Positions 1-8,041 of a stretch of DNA of 64,000 nt are shown in pieces. How positions within the stretch are numbered: the first letter of the stretch is position 1; every line of letters begins with the position of its first letter. Source of the DNA: Gammaproteobacteria bacterium (lineage in GTDB: Bacteria; Pseudomonadota; Gammaproteobacteria; Thiotrichales; Thiotrichaceae); assembly GCA_018822845.1 (NCBI GenBank), contig JAHJJD010000063.1, positions 1 to 64,000 on the forward strand. Direction: 5' to 3'. Under the pieces are notes generated by a model. The model searched no databases and was not told the DNA's origin. It was given only the letters and a program-made list of their open reading frames with translations. The translations under genes were made by a program, and so were the position numbers.

Positions 1-69
1 ACAGACAGCCAAGAAGCATGGTAAGTTCGTTCATGAGCAGTTGTTGTTATTCTTTGGACTTTGTTGTGA

Positions 70-954
70 TTGCCCATGGTAACAATGACTGCTCGCTTTT
101 TAACCTATGAATTTACCACCGGTTTGGCGAAGGTATTGCTTGATCGTTGTGAAGAATCGGTGGTTATCCAGTTATTAGAAGCGATTAAATTATACTTGGG
201 GACATCACGCTGCGTGTTTGTGTTGGGTATGGATACCGCTGCTGTGTTGGAAGCCTTGCGCCACCACTGGCCTACCCGTTCTGAAGACCATAACCGCGAG
301 TATCTGGAGAAACTGTTTCAAGCCACCGTGCGTGTACCAGCACCGCAGTCGTTACAGGTACAGACGTTGCTCGAAGCGCAATTAAGAAAGCATAGTATTC
401 CAAAACCCCAATATTGGGCTGAGAAGTTGGTAGAGTTGATTGAGCCAAATCCCCGCAAGCTGAAAAATTTTACTAATAGCTTATGTGCAACGTGGATGCT
501 GCATGGTTTGTCCGAGCAACCAGAAAGTGAGCAACTGGTGGGTAAGTTGATACTGTTTCAATATTTGGGGTTGTATCACCCAACGGTTTGGCGAATCTTG
601 GAGCGTCAGCCGTGGGCATTGCAAATCTTGTTACGTGTGTTGACCGATAACTCAACAGATGGTGGCTTGGCGTTACCAGATGGTTATTCCCATGCGGATC
701 AGCGCATGATGGAACATTATTTTTCACGCTCTTTCAGTCATGTACTGAGCCATAACAGCGAGAGTGCCCTAGATGATGGCAAACACAGGGGGTTAGACAT
801 GGATAAGGCTGTAGATTTATTCTTGGAGCGCATTGACCGCAAACGTTCTGATGAGATGTTTGCTAAATTAGCGATGGAAGTATTCGCGGTAACCGATGCT
901 GTGGATATGTGCTTACTGTGCATTCAACCTGTTACACCTGCTGAGACTGAATAA
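70..954 (+). CDS. KAP-family P-loop NTPase, C-terminal part (5'-truncated or frameshifted)
   Basis: The first 60 residues match the region after Walker B in KAP NTPases: LLDRCEESVV, then LLEAIKLYL, CVFVLGMD and REYLEKLFQ. The usual N-terminal half with Walker A is missing, and an in-frame TGA lies directly before the TTG at 70 (ATGs follow at 79 and 85). The canonical hydrophobic-DD-LDRC Walker B is also degraded to KVLLDRC. So this is either a remnant, the distal piece of a frameshifted KAP gene that begins outside the window, or a shortened protein that lost its ATPase site. The last 150 residues are not recognisable. It ends in TAATG shared with the NACHT gene, so the two are translationally coupled. 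Base composition is AT-richer than most of the window. KAP proteins are usually membrane-associated NTPases, some in defence islands. Family fairly sure; intactness unsure. Confidence 0.6.
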   Translation: MPMVTMTARFLTYEFTTGLAKVLLDRCEESVVIQLLEAIKLYLGTSRCVFVLGMDTAAVLEALRHHWPTRSEDHNREYLEKLFQATVRVPAPQSLQVQTLLEAQLRKHSIPKPQYWAEKLVELIEPNPRKLKNFTNSLCATWMLHGLSEQPESEQLVGKLILFQYLGLYHPTVWRILERQPWALQILLRVLTDNSTDGGLALPDGYSHADQRMMEHYFSRSFSHVLSHNSESALDDGKHRGLDMDKAVDLFLERIDRKRSDEMFAKLAMEVFAVTDAVDMCLLCIQPVTPAETE

Positions 955-3900
955 TGATTGACCCTCATAGTAATGCTGAAAAAAATGCTCGTCTCAAAGC
1001 GCGTGGCGTGTATTACCGCTGGTTAGTACGGCAATACGGCAGCATTCCGCTGATGGAAATGGCGGATGACCCAGACCCCATTAGTTTGCGGCAGATTTAC
1101 ATTCCTTTACGATTGGGAGCAAAGGATGTTGATGATGGCTCGATGAATCTACCTGATAAGTTTAAGGAGGAGACAGAGGCAAATCAATTGGGACAGGATG
1201 CTTTCGATGAGGTGTTGAGCCAACGGTTTTTGGTGATTTCTGGTCGTCCAGGGGCGGGTAAAACAACTTTTGTAAAAGCCTTAGTGAATGAGTTATGCGG
1301 GAGTTATACCAGCCCGTTTCGCTCACGAATGCAGGAGCAGATTGGCAATGTGTTGGTTATGCCCATCATCTTGCGTGAATTGCCGCGCATTTCTGAAGCG
1401 GATTCGTTAAAGGCATTGTTGGCGATGTGGTGGGAACATCAGGTTGCGTTGAATGCCCAAGCCCGCAATGCAGAAGCACTGGATATTGATAAGCTGCAAG
1501 CCAGTCTTGTCCATGACAATTTGACCACCTTATTGTTGTTTGATGGTGTAGATGAGGTGGGTTGTTTGTCGCTGCGGGAACGTGTTTTCAAATTCGCTAC
1601 TCATGCTGTTGAACATAGTCGAATTATTTTGACAGGTCGCCCTAGTGGCTTGGCAGATTTGCAGAATTTCACGGTTGTGGGAGAAGCAACGGTTATTCCG
1701 CAGGCATGGCGTTTTGTGCTTCCGCTCACGCGCCCACAAATTGATACCTTTATAACCAAGTGGTATCACTCCCGCCCTGAGTGGATTTCTAAATTTCAGG
1801 CGGGTACGGATGATTTCCGCAAAGCATTATCCGACCCATCACGTCCACATTTATTGTCATTGGCACGTCGCCCGATTTTCCTCACCCTCATGTCATTGGT
1901 ACATTGTACCCGTAACGAAATGCCCCATGGGCGTGCGGCACTCTACCGCGCTATTGTGGATTTATACCTTGAACGCCAGCAGCGTAATCGTCGTTTAAGA
2001 GAAAGCCCGGACGGAAAGCCTATGCCGCAATGGGATAGCAATGAGCCACGCATTGCCTTGGGTTATTTAGCATGGCTAAGTATGCAAAAAGGCGCGGAGC
2101 AACAAAAACAGAACGGTGGTGATGATCGTCGGATTGTTTGGAGAAAAGAAGATCTATTAGCAGCATTACAAGAGGTGTTGGCAGGTAAAAATCCTCGCTT
2201 CACTGAGATTAAGCCTGATGATGCAGCAAGTTTGTTAGCGTATTATTTATACCCGGCGGGTCTGTTGATTGAGCCAGCAGATGGATATATCCAGTTTGCA
2301 CATTTAAGCTTCCAAGAATACCTATGTGCGGAATATTTGCAAGGGCGCATGTCCGGTTTGCGGATGCAAAAAGAATGGAATGAAAAAGTACTAAATATGC
2401 TGGATAAACCTAGTTGGTATGAAGTGGCATTGCTGTTATTAGCTGTTCATGCTGAACGCACACAGAACCAAGGACATTTTGAGTTATTGGGCTTGTTGGA
2501 TCTCGCACAGTATTCGCAAGCCCGCTTGTTTTATATGGCGATGCTTGGACGTGAATTGCCTGTTGGAATAGATGAACGCAAGCAATGGTTGCCAGCATTA
2601 TTGGCTGCTGCAATGATACACCCGTTGATGGATGAAGTTTATAGATTGAAATCCTGGAGTGAATTAGAAGCTGATGGATTGACGCATATTAAAGAATTGG
2701 TTGTCAATTCTGCTCCCGAAGAACAATGGAAATACTTGATTAGTGCTTTCGATAGCAATATGCCGTTATACATACAGGATAATTTTTCCGAAGACATGGC
2801 TGAATGGCAAATCAAAGCACACGACCGTTGGGTTAAGCCTGAATCGGATAATTCTTGGGATGTAAGATTTGATATGCAAGAGGCACGCAATCATGCTTTG
2901 TTGAATATCATTATTGTAACTGGCTGGGGGGGAAATTCTAAAGATAATAATTTTATTTTGCAAGATGAGTGCTTAATAAAATATGTTGAATATTGTTGCG
3001 GTCGTGATGAATGGCTATGGAAAAAAGATGAAAAACAGCAATGGATAAGTTCAGCGAGTCAATTATACACTGACTTGGCATTTCAGCATGACCATTCAAT
3101 TTTGTGGAAAATACAACAACATACCCCACTTAGCGTATGGTTGATGCGAGGAGAAAATATCAGTATTTTTATGGGAGATAACGGTAGTTTTCCTTCCATA
3201 TTAATAGGTAGGGATGCAACAAGTGCATACACTATTCTTCGTTTAAGGTTAGCTCTAGCTTTCTATCAATGGTTACAGTTCTTAGAGACTGCTCAAATCA
3301 ATAAAGGATTTGAATCTCTATTGCAACAATCACAATCGGAATCATGGTACTTGTCGAAACTACTCAAGCGGTCGCTGTCGCGGCTGCTGTCACGGACTCG
3401 ATTACCGTCAGAATCTCGGACTCGACCGATGTCTAGACTAATGTCTCGATCACTGTCTCGGTCACTGTCTCGGTCACTGTCTCGGTCACTGTTACGGTTA
3501 CTCCCTTGGTATGAAAAATATGCTGACATTTTCAAGCAAGTAGAGCGATTATCTGATAACCGAAAGATCACTGATGATGAGTTCATGTCTGTATCATTGG
3601 GTATTATGAATTACGCTTGTAGCTTTGCAGCGTGGGATTGGTTCACTGAACAGACCGAGAATCCACAATTAGTCACGAATCGTGGGGGACGTATTGGTGA
3701 ACCCTTGCCGCAATATTTAGGACTGTTTGATGAGCGTGGTTTACCACAGACGCTGCAAAATCGGGAAAACCTTGTACGCTTACAAAAATGGGCAGCCAAT
3801 GACGATAACTGGCTGAAGTGGGTCTTTCCTGAAGGATTAAGCTCCGAAGATGAGCAGTTGTTGCGGGCTGATATTGAAGAACTGAAAACCCATGATTGGT

Positions 3901-4085
3901 CTCCTCATGGCTTTATGCAAGCAGTGTTGGATGATTGGCCTGAAGATCAACCTGAGCAGGATTGGAGTTTGGAGTCGCGGGAGAGGGCGATGGTTTCAGC
4001 TTGTGAAGCGTTTATTGCCAAATACGGTAAAGATTTACCAGAGACTTCTTCTCCACAACATGATGAGGATGATGCTGAAGAGTAA
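954..4085 (+). CDS. NACHT-domain NTPase (STAND family, putative defence protein)
   Basis: A 1043-residue protein with Walker A GRPGAGKTT (about 97-105), Walker B LLLFDGVDEV (193-202), a sensor-like ILTGRPSGL (about 227-235), and a winged-helix/arm region containing FAHLSFQEYLCAEYL (about 447-461). This is the signature order of bacterial NACHT NTPases. The first 90 residues resemble the short N-terminal segment that precedes NACHT in bacterial antiviral NACHT proteins. No catalytic effector domain is recognisable in the long C-terminal half, which would be the sensing part. Residues about 800-850 are an unusual Ser-Arg-Leu run encoded by a 12-bp tandem repeat. The ATG overlaps the stop of the KAP fragment by one base. 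Known members oligomerise on sensing a phage product and trigger abortive infection; that role is inferred here. NACHT domain certain, function not. Confidence 0.85.
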   Translation: MIDPHSNAEKNARLKARGVYYRWLVRQYGSIPLMEMADDPDPISLRQIYIPLRLGAKDVDDGSMNLPDKFKEETEANQLGQDAFDEVLSQRFLVISGRPGAGKTTFVKALVNELCGSYTSPFRSRMQEQIGNVLVMPIILRELPRISEADSLKALLAMWWEHQVALNAQARNAEALDIDKLQASLVHDNLTTLLLFDGVDEVGCLSLRERVFKFATHAVEHSRIILTGRPSGLADLQNFTVVGEATVIPQAWRFVLPLTRPQIDTFITKWYHSRPEWISKFQAGTDDFRKALSDPSRPHLLSLARRPIFLTLMSLVHCTRNEMPHGRAALYRAIVDLYLERQQRNRRLRESPDGKPMPQWDSNEPRIALGYLAWLSMQKGAEQQKQNGGDDRRIVWRKEDLLAALQEVLAGKNPRFTEIKPDDAASLLAYYLYPAGLLIEPADGYIQFAHLSFQEYLCAEYLQGRMSGLRMQKEWNEKVLNMLDKPSWYEVALLLLAVHAERTQNQGHFELLGLLDLAQYSQARLFYMAMLGRELPVGIDERKQWLPALLAAAMIHPLMDEVYRLKSWSELEADGLTHIKELVVNSAPEEQWKYLISAFDSNMPLYIQDNFSEDMAEWQIKAHDRWVKPESDNSWDVRFDMQEARNHALLNIIIVTGWGGNSKDNNFILQDECLIKYVEYCCGRDEWLWKKDEKQQWISSASQLYTDLAFQHDHSILWKIQQHTPLSVWLMRGENISIFMGDNGSFPSILIGRDATSAYTILRLRLALAFYQWLQFLETAQINKGFESLLQQSQSESWYLSKLLKRSLSRLLSRTRLPSESRTRPMSRLMSRSLSRSLSRSLSRSLLRLLPWYEKYADIFKQVERLSDNRKITDDEFMSVSLGIMNYACSFAAWDWFTEQTENPQLVTNRGGRIGEPLPQYLGLFDERGLPQTLQNRENLVRLQKWAANDDNWLKWVFPEGLSSEDEQLLRADIEELKTHDWSPHGFMQAVLDDWPEDQPEQDWSLESRERAMVSACEAFIAKYGKDLPETSSPQHDEDDAEE
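3442..3501 (+). repeat. 12-bp in-frame tandem repeat inside the NACHT gene
   Basis: Four units of TGTCTCG(A/G)TCAC start at 3442, 3454, 3466 and 3478. A degenerate unit follows at 3490 and decayed copies reach back to about 3366. Each unit adds four residues of Ser, Arg and Leu, so copy-number change keeps the frame. Confidence 0.9.
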
Positions 4086-4105
4086 ACTTCAGCATCACTG
4101 TGTGG

Positions 4106-5983
4106 TTACAGTTCCTGGCTCTGCAACCACATCTCCAACGCCGCCATGTGCCACAGTTTGCTGCCCTGAATCTGCGTCAAATGCGTTTCGGGGGAAGCCA
4201 GCACTTTGTCGATATAGCTACGCTGATACAAACCGCGTTCGCGGCAAGCCTGCGAATCCAGCAAATCGCGCATCATGTCGAGGAACTCGCCGCGCACGAA
4301 TTTGAGCGCAGGCACGGGAAAATAGCCTTTCGGGCGGTCGATCACGCTATCGGGAACCAGCCCGCGTGCAATCTGTTTCAGCACATACTTGCCGCCGTCG
4401 CGCAGCTTGAGTTCGGGTGGCATTTGCGCAGCTAGTTCCACCAGCTCATGATCAAGGAATGGCACGCGCGCTTCCAGCCCCCACGCCATGGTCATGTTGT
4501 CCACGCGCTTGACCGGGTCGTCGACGATGAAGGTGGTCACATCGGCACGCAATACCGCATCCAGATGTTCGTCGGCATCAGGCGTCGACAGCAAATCGCG
4601 CACCAGTTCACCCGTATAGTCATGGGTCTGGAAAGCCGGTTGCAGCATTTCCGCCATCTCGCTGTGGTCGCGGTCGAAGTAATAGGGGGCGAATGCCTCC
4701 AGTGCGATGTTCCCTTCGACTCCGCTCAGGGAACGGCCTCCCCGTTGATTCAAGGCACGGTTTCCCTGTTGGTGGCTGAGCGGAGTCGAAGCCAGCGGAG
4801 TCGAAGCCAACTTTTGCGCGGCCTCATGAGTTTGCGGATACCAGAAATACCCACCGAACACTTCATCCGCGCCTTGCCCGGATTGCACCACTTTCACATG
4901 CTTCGACACTTGTTCGGAGAGCAGGTAAAAACCAATCGCATCCTGCCCGAACATCGGTTCCGCCATGTTGGCCACCGCTTCTGGCAGGCGTGACAGGGTG
5001 TGTTCGTTGGGGATGTGGAACTTGTGGTGGGTCGGCTGGAAGCGTTCCACCACCGCGTCGGAGTATTCGTATTCGCTGCCTTTTTCCTCCGGCTGGTCGT
5101 CGAAACCGATGGTGAAGGTGCGGATGTCTTGGATGCCGATTTCGGAGAGCAATGCGACCAGCAGGCTCGAATCCAGGCCGCCGGAAAGCAGCACGCCAAC
5201 CGGTACGTCAGCAATATTATTGCGGCGGCGCACGGCGGTTTTCAGCGATGCGTGTACCGCGTCGATCCACTCCTGTTCGGAACGCGCTTCGGCGGGGCGA
5301 CGTGCCACCAGATTCCAGTAACGTTTCAGCTCTTGTCGTCCATCAGCGTGGATGGTGAGGCTGTGCGCGGGTTGCAGCTTGCGGATGCCATTCAACACGG
5401 TGCGTGGTGCTGGCACAACGGCGTGCAGCGAAAACAGGTTGTGGATTGCCAGCGGGTCGAGGCTGGTATCAATCCCCGGCGTGGTCAGCAGCGCTTGCGT
5501 GTTGGAGGCAAAGCGGAAACTTTTGTCGTCAGCGGCGTAGTACAGCGGCTTGATGCCCATGCGGTCACGCGCCACGAACAGCGTTTTTTTGCGCATGTCC
5601 CAGATGGCGAAGGCGAACATGCCGAGCAAATGCTTGGGCGCGTCTTCACCCCATTCCGCATAGGCTTTGAGGATGACTTCGGTGTCGCCTTCGGAAAAGA
5701 AATGATGCCCGCGCGCTTTCAGTTCCGCCCGCAATTCGGGGTGGTTGTAGATCGTGCCGTTGAACACCAGTGCCAAGCCCGATTCGATGTCGACCATCGG
5801 CTGGCTGGATTTGTACGACAGGTCGATGATGGCAAGGCGGCGATGGCCAAACATCAAGCCACCGTCGGAAAAGCTGCCTGCGTGGTCGGGGCCGCGCTTT
5901 TCCAGCTTCGCCATCATGCTGTTGAGGTATTTCAGTTCGGGGAGTTGCCCGTCGAGGCGTAGTTCACCGCAAATGCCGCACAT
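4106..5983 (-). CDS. Asparagine synthase-family amidotransferase, probably N-acetylglutaminylglutamine amidotransferase
   Basis: Class II glutamine amidotransferase fused to an asparagine-synthase domain. The catalytic Cys is residue 2 (MCGICGE), followed by EKRGPDHAGSFSD and FGHRRLAIIDLS. The PP-loop LLSGGLDSSLL binds ATP for adenylation. The C-terminal run RPKGYFPVPALKF and the ending GSKLWHMAALEMWLQ look like the NAGGN amidotransferase branch (osmoprotectant dipeptide amide synthesis) rather than AsnB proper. I do not see the ATP-grasp partner synthetase nearby, so plain asparagine synthetase remains possible. A segment of about 33 residues around 390-425 comes from a palindromic repeat translated in frame. 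Convergent with the NACHT gene, 20 bp apart. Confidence 0.85.
   Translation of the reverse strand: MCGICGELRLDGQLPELKYLNSMMAKLEKRGPDHAGSFSDGGLMFGHRRLAIIDLSYKSSQPMVDIESGLALVFNGTIYNHPELRAELKARGHHFFSEGDTEVILKAYAEWGEDAPKHLLGMFAFAIWDMRKKTLFVARDRMGIKPLYYAADDKSFRFASNTQALLTTPGIDTSLDPLAIHNLFSLHAVVPAPRTVLNGIRKLQPAHSLTIHADGRQELKRYWNLVARRPAEARSEQEWIDAVHASLKTAVRRRNNIADVPVGVLLSGGLDSSLLVALLSEIGIQDIRTFTIGFDDQPEEKGSEYEYSDAVVERFQPTHHKFHIPNEHTLSRLPEAVANMAEPMFGQDAIGFYLLSEQVSKHVKVVQSGQGADEVFGGYFWYPQTHEAAQKLASTPLASTPLSHQQGNRALNQRGGRSLSGVEGNIALEAFAPYYFDRDHSEMAEMLQPAFQTHDYTGELVRDLLSTPDADEHLDAVLRADVTTFIVDDPVKRVDNMTMAWGLEARVPFLDHELVELAAQMPPELKLRDGGKYVLKQIARGLVPDSVIDRPKGYFPVPALKFVRGEFLDMMRDLLDSQACRERGLYQRSYIDKVLASPETHLTQIQGSKLWHMAALEMWLQSQEL
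4709..4809. repeat. Palindromic TTCGACTCCGCTCA repeat cluster inside the amidotransferase gene
   Basis: Contains GTTCCCTTCGACTCCGCTCA with its dyad GGGAAC, then, about 40 bases on, the inverted form GGCTGAGCGGAGTCGAAGCC followed by another AGCGGAGTCGAAGCC. The minus-strand translation reads STPLASTPLSH, then SLSGVEGN, with no frame disruption. The same unit recurs at 43538-43575, 44528-44573 and 44831-44948. Confidence 0.85.
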
Positions 5984-6085
5984 GGGAGTTCCTTGTTATG
6001 TTCTGCAATGCGCGTAGTTTGCCACATTCTGTTTGTCGGTATGTATTTCACATTGCATTGTTGAGTACCGCTAGCCTATAGTGTA

Positions 6086-6103
6086 TGTACATAATCACGT
6101 ACA
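6086..6103. promoter_or_regulatory. Probable YefM operator
   Basis: TGTACA at 6086-6091 and CGTACA at 6098-6103 lie 12 bp centre to centre, just upstream of yefM. The E. coli YefM operator is known for TGTACA cores spaced this way, so autoregulation by YefM-YoeB is likely. A TATAGT just upstream (6077-6082) could be a -10. Confidence 0.55.
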
Positions 6104-6115
6104 GGATGATTGATC

Positions 6116-6367
6116 ATGAACGCCATTTCCTACACCGCCGTGCGAGCGGATCTCGCCAAAACGATGGATCGGGTTTGCGAAGATCATGAACCCATCATCA
6201 TTACCCGCAATCGCGAGCAAGCCGTGGTGATGATTTCGCTGGAAGATTACAAGGCGATGGAAGAAACTGCGTATTTATTGCGTAGCCCCGCCAATGCACG
6301 TCGCTTGCTGGAGTCTATTGCTGAATTGGAACAGGGGCAGGGGCAAGTGCGTGAGTTGCAGGAATGA
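6116..6367 (+). CDS. yefM: YefM-type antitoxin (Phd/YefM family)
   Basis: An 83-residue antitoxin with the Phd/YefM N-terminal DNA-binding fold: MNAISYTAVRADLAKTMD, then HEPIIITRNREQAVVMISLE, followed by a helical tail that would wrap the toxin. I chose the ATG at 6116 (AGGA nine bases upstream) over an in-frame TTG two codons earlier. It overlaps yoeB by ATGA, as is usual for the pair. It neutralises YoeB and represses its own promoter with the toxin as co-repressor. Confidence 0.92.
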   Translation: MNAISYTAVRADLAKTMDRVCEDHEPIIITRNREQAVVMISLEDYKAMEETAYLLRSPANARRLLESIAELEQGQGQVRELQE

Positions 6368-6618
6368 GAATAATCTTTTCATCCAAGGCGTGGGAAGACT
6401 ATGTGCATTGGCAACAAACCGACAAGAAAATCCTCAAGCGTATCAATGAATTGATCAAGGCGATTTCCCGCGAACCATTTGATGGCATTGGTAAACCCGA
6501 ACCGTTGCGGCATGGCTTGTCTGGCTATTGGTCACGCAGGATCAATGATGAACATCGGCTGGTCTACAAGGTAGAAGGCGAGGATTTACTGATTGCTATG
6601 TGCCGCTATCATTATTGA
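6364..6618 (+). CDS. yoeB: YoeB toxin (RelE-fold mRNA interferase)
   Basis: An 84-residue YoeB: MRIIFSSKAWEDYVHWQ at the start, the basic PLRHGLSGYWSRRINDEHRLVY core, and the invariant C-terminal CRYHY with the catalytic His-Tyr. Known YoeB binds the ribosomal A site and cleaves mRNA. The length and catalytic residues look intact, so it is probably active. It is the second gene of the yefM operon. A 100-bp inverted repeat that could terminate transcription follows 13 bases after the stop. Confidence 0.93.
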   Translation: MRIIFSSKAWEDYVHWQQTDKKILKRINELIKAISREPFDGIGKPEPLRHGLSGYWSRRINDEHRLVYKVEGEDLLIAMCRYHY

Positions 6619-6631
6619 AGAAACTCTCCCG

Positions 6632-6732
6632 GAAGAAACCCCTCCCGGCCTCCCCTTGTCAGGGGAAGGACAAGAGGTCGCTCCGTTTCTTATCTCCTCC
6701 CCTGACAAGGGGAGGCCGGGAGGGGTTTCTTC
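6632..6732. repeat. Large inverted repeat between convergent genes (possible bidirectional terminator)
   Basis: The left arm (about 6632-6668) reads GAAGAAACCCCTCCCGGCCT onward through CCCCTTGTCAGGGGA. The right arm (about 6696-6732) is its reverse complement with one or two mismatches; the loop is about 27 nt. Each arm also contains the smaller palindrome CCCCTTGTCAGGGG. It fills the whole gap between yoeB and the next gene. It looks like a dispersed repeat element that could also terminate both transcripts. Confidence 0.85.
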
Positions 6733-7898
6733 TAATTCGTCAAATGCTTTTGCAGTTCTTCCTGCAAGTGCTGCATCATCATGTCCTGCACGTTTTGCGG
6801 TTGCTGCTGCATCTGCATTTGCGGGTCGAGCATGGGTGGGGCTGGCATGTTCATGTTGTTTTGCATGGCTGGCTGCTCGGCGCGGATGTTGAACGTGTGG
6901 GTATGGGTTTGCCCGCCTTGCACCACCAGCGATTTGTAGCCCTGCCGACCCTGGTAGTCGAAGCTGGCGACAAATTCTTCCGTCGGTAAAACGAATTCGG
7001 CAACCGATACATTGTTCACGCTGTCGACCACGCTACCATTCAGGCGGGTAATGGTGAAACTCACCGGAACCGGGCTGCCGTCGTCAGCGGCCAGTGCCAC
7101 CAGCCGAATCTTGCCAGTGCCCCTGGTGGGCGCTTGTAGGGCAGGCTGGGTTGGTGTTTGCGTCACGGGGGCAGGTGCAGGTTGTGGCGCGGGAGCCTCT
7201 TGTGCAATCGCAGGCAATGGGAAAATTTCATTGACCACCGCACCCGCCGGTACCGTGATGTTGCGGGTCAGCGTACCCCGGCCTTCGGTGCGGGCGCTTA
7301 CCCGATAGGTGCCGGGCTTGAGGTTGAAGGCTGCGGTGCTGGTATAGCCTGATTTGTCGACGTTGACGCCGTTGGCTTGCTGGATGTAAACGTTGGCCTT
7401 GAGCGGCTTGCCGTTTTCCGCTGCCTGCAACACGATTTCCAGTTTGCCGGTTCCGGCAGCAGGCATTGGTTGCGTGGGCGGTTCCACGCTGGCAGGGTCG
7501 TCAGGCAGGGATGTAATGGTGGCAGGTTCCTCAACCGGGGTTTGCACGGTCTCGGTGGGGGATTCCACATCCGGCAGTTGCGTGGGTGTTTCAGTGGTAT
7601 CGGGTTCGCCGACCAGTTCCACGTCCAGCTTTTCGTCTTCGCCCAGTGGTACGTCCTGCTGTGAAGTGGCCGTGCTGCCAGCAGTGCTGTCGGTTGGCGT
7701 GCCGGTAGCGTTGTCAGTGCTGCTGCCGGGCAGGCCGAGGATGGGCGGGGCATAGGAAGGCTCCCAGCCGTCCTGGCCCATCTGGGATGCCGGTGGCTGT
7801 TCCTTGTCGGCAAACATGCTTTTCACGCCAACCAGGGCGAAAATGACCAGTACGCCCAGCGTCAGGCCGCCTATTAATAATTTCAGTTTTCCACTCAT
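6732..7898 (-). CDS. Membrane-anchored protein with two beta-sandwich domains and a Met/Gln-rich tail
   Basis: No family recognised with confidence. Residues 5-28 form one membrane segment (signal anchor). A Thr/Pro/Asp/Glu-rich linker follows to about 145. Two repeated segments resemble carboxypeptidase-regulatory or SpaA-like beta-sandwiches: GTGKLEIVLQAAENGKPLKA and GTGKIRLVALAADDGSPVPV, each with a conserved 'GTYRVSA/EFVASF' strand. They are joined by a Pro/Ala/Gln linker. The last 45 residues are unusually rich in Met and Gln (MNMPAPP, MQMQQQPQ, DMMMQHLQ). The topology places the domains in the periplasm. A Met-rich tail could bind copper or be simple low complexity. It stands alone, with the inverted repeat directly after its stop. 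Confidence 0.7.
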   Translation of the reverse strand: MSGKLKLLIGGLTLGVLVIFALVGVKSMFADKEQPPASQMGQDGWEPSYAPPILGLPGSSTDNATGTPTDSTAGSTATSQQDVPLGEDEKLDVELVGEPDTTETPTQLPDVESPTETVQTPVEEPATITSLPDDPASVEPPTQPMPAAGTGKLEIVLQAAENGKPLKANVYIQQANGVNVDKSGYTSTAAFNLKPGTYRVSARTEGRGTLTRNITVPAGAVVNEIFPLPAIAQEAPAPQPAPAPVTQTPTQPALQAPTRGTGKIRLVALAADDGSPVPVSFTITRLNGSVVDSVNNVSVAEFVLPTEEFVASFDYQGRQGYKSLVVQGGQTHTHTFNIRAEQPAMQNNMNMPAPPMLDPQMQMQQQPQNVQDMMMQHLQEELQKHLTN

Positions 7899-8041
7899 CG
7901 TTCTGTCTGTCTCTTGCTCATCATGGCCTCAGCATAGCAGAGGCTGGTTATTTGCCGGTTTTACCAACAGGCTGAAAGGTATTTTACCCCCGCCCACCTT
8001 CCGTGTTACATCTGCATTTTTTGATGGATGGGGGTTAGACC

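Noticed and set aside
3366-3501. CRISPR-like short repeats
   Set aside because: Units are contiguous 12-mers without spacers and are in frame within an intact coding gene.
5000-5962. 320-residue ORF on the plus strand
   Set aside because: It is the antisense shadow of the amidotransferase gene; composition is Arg/His/Gln-rich with no motif.
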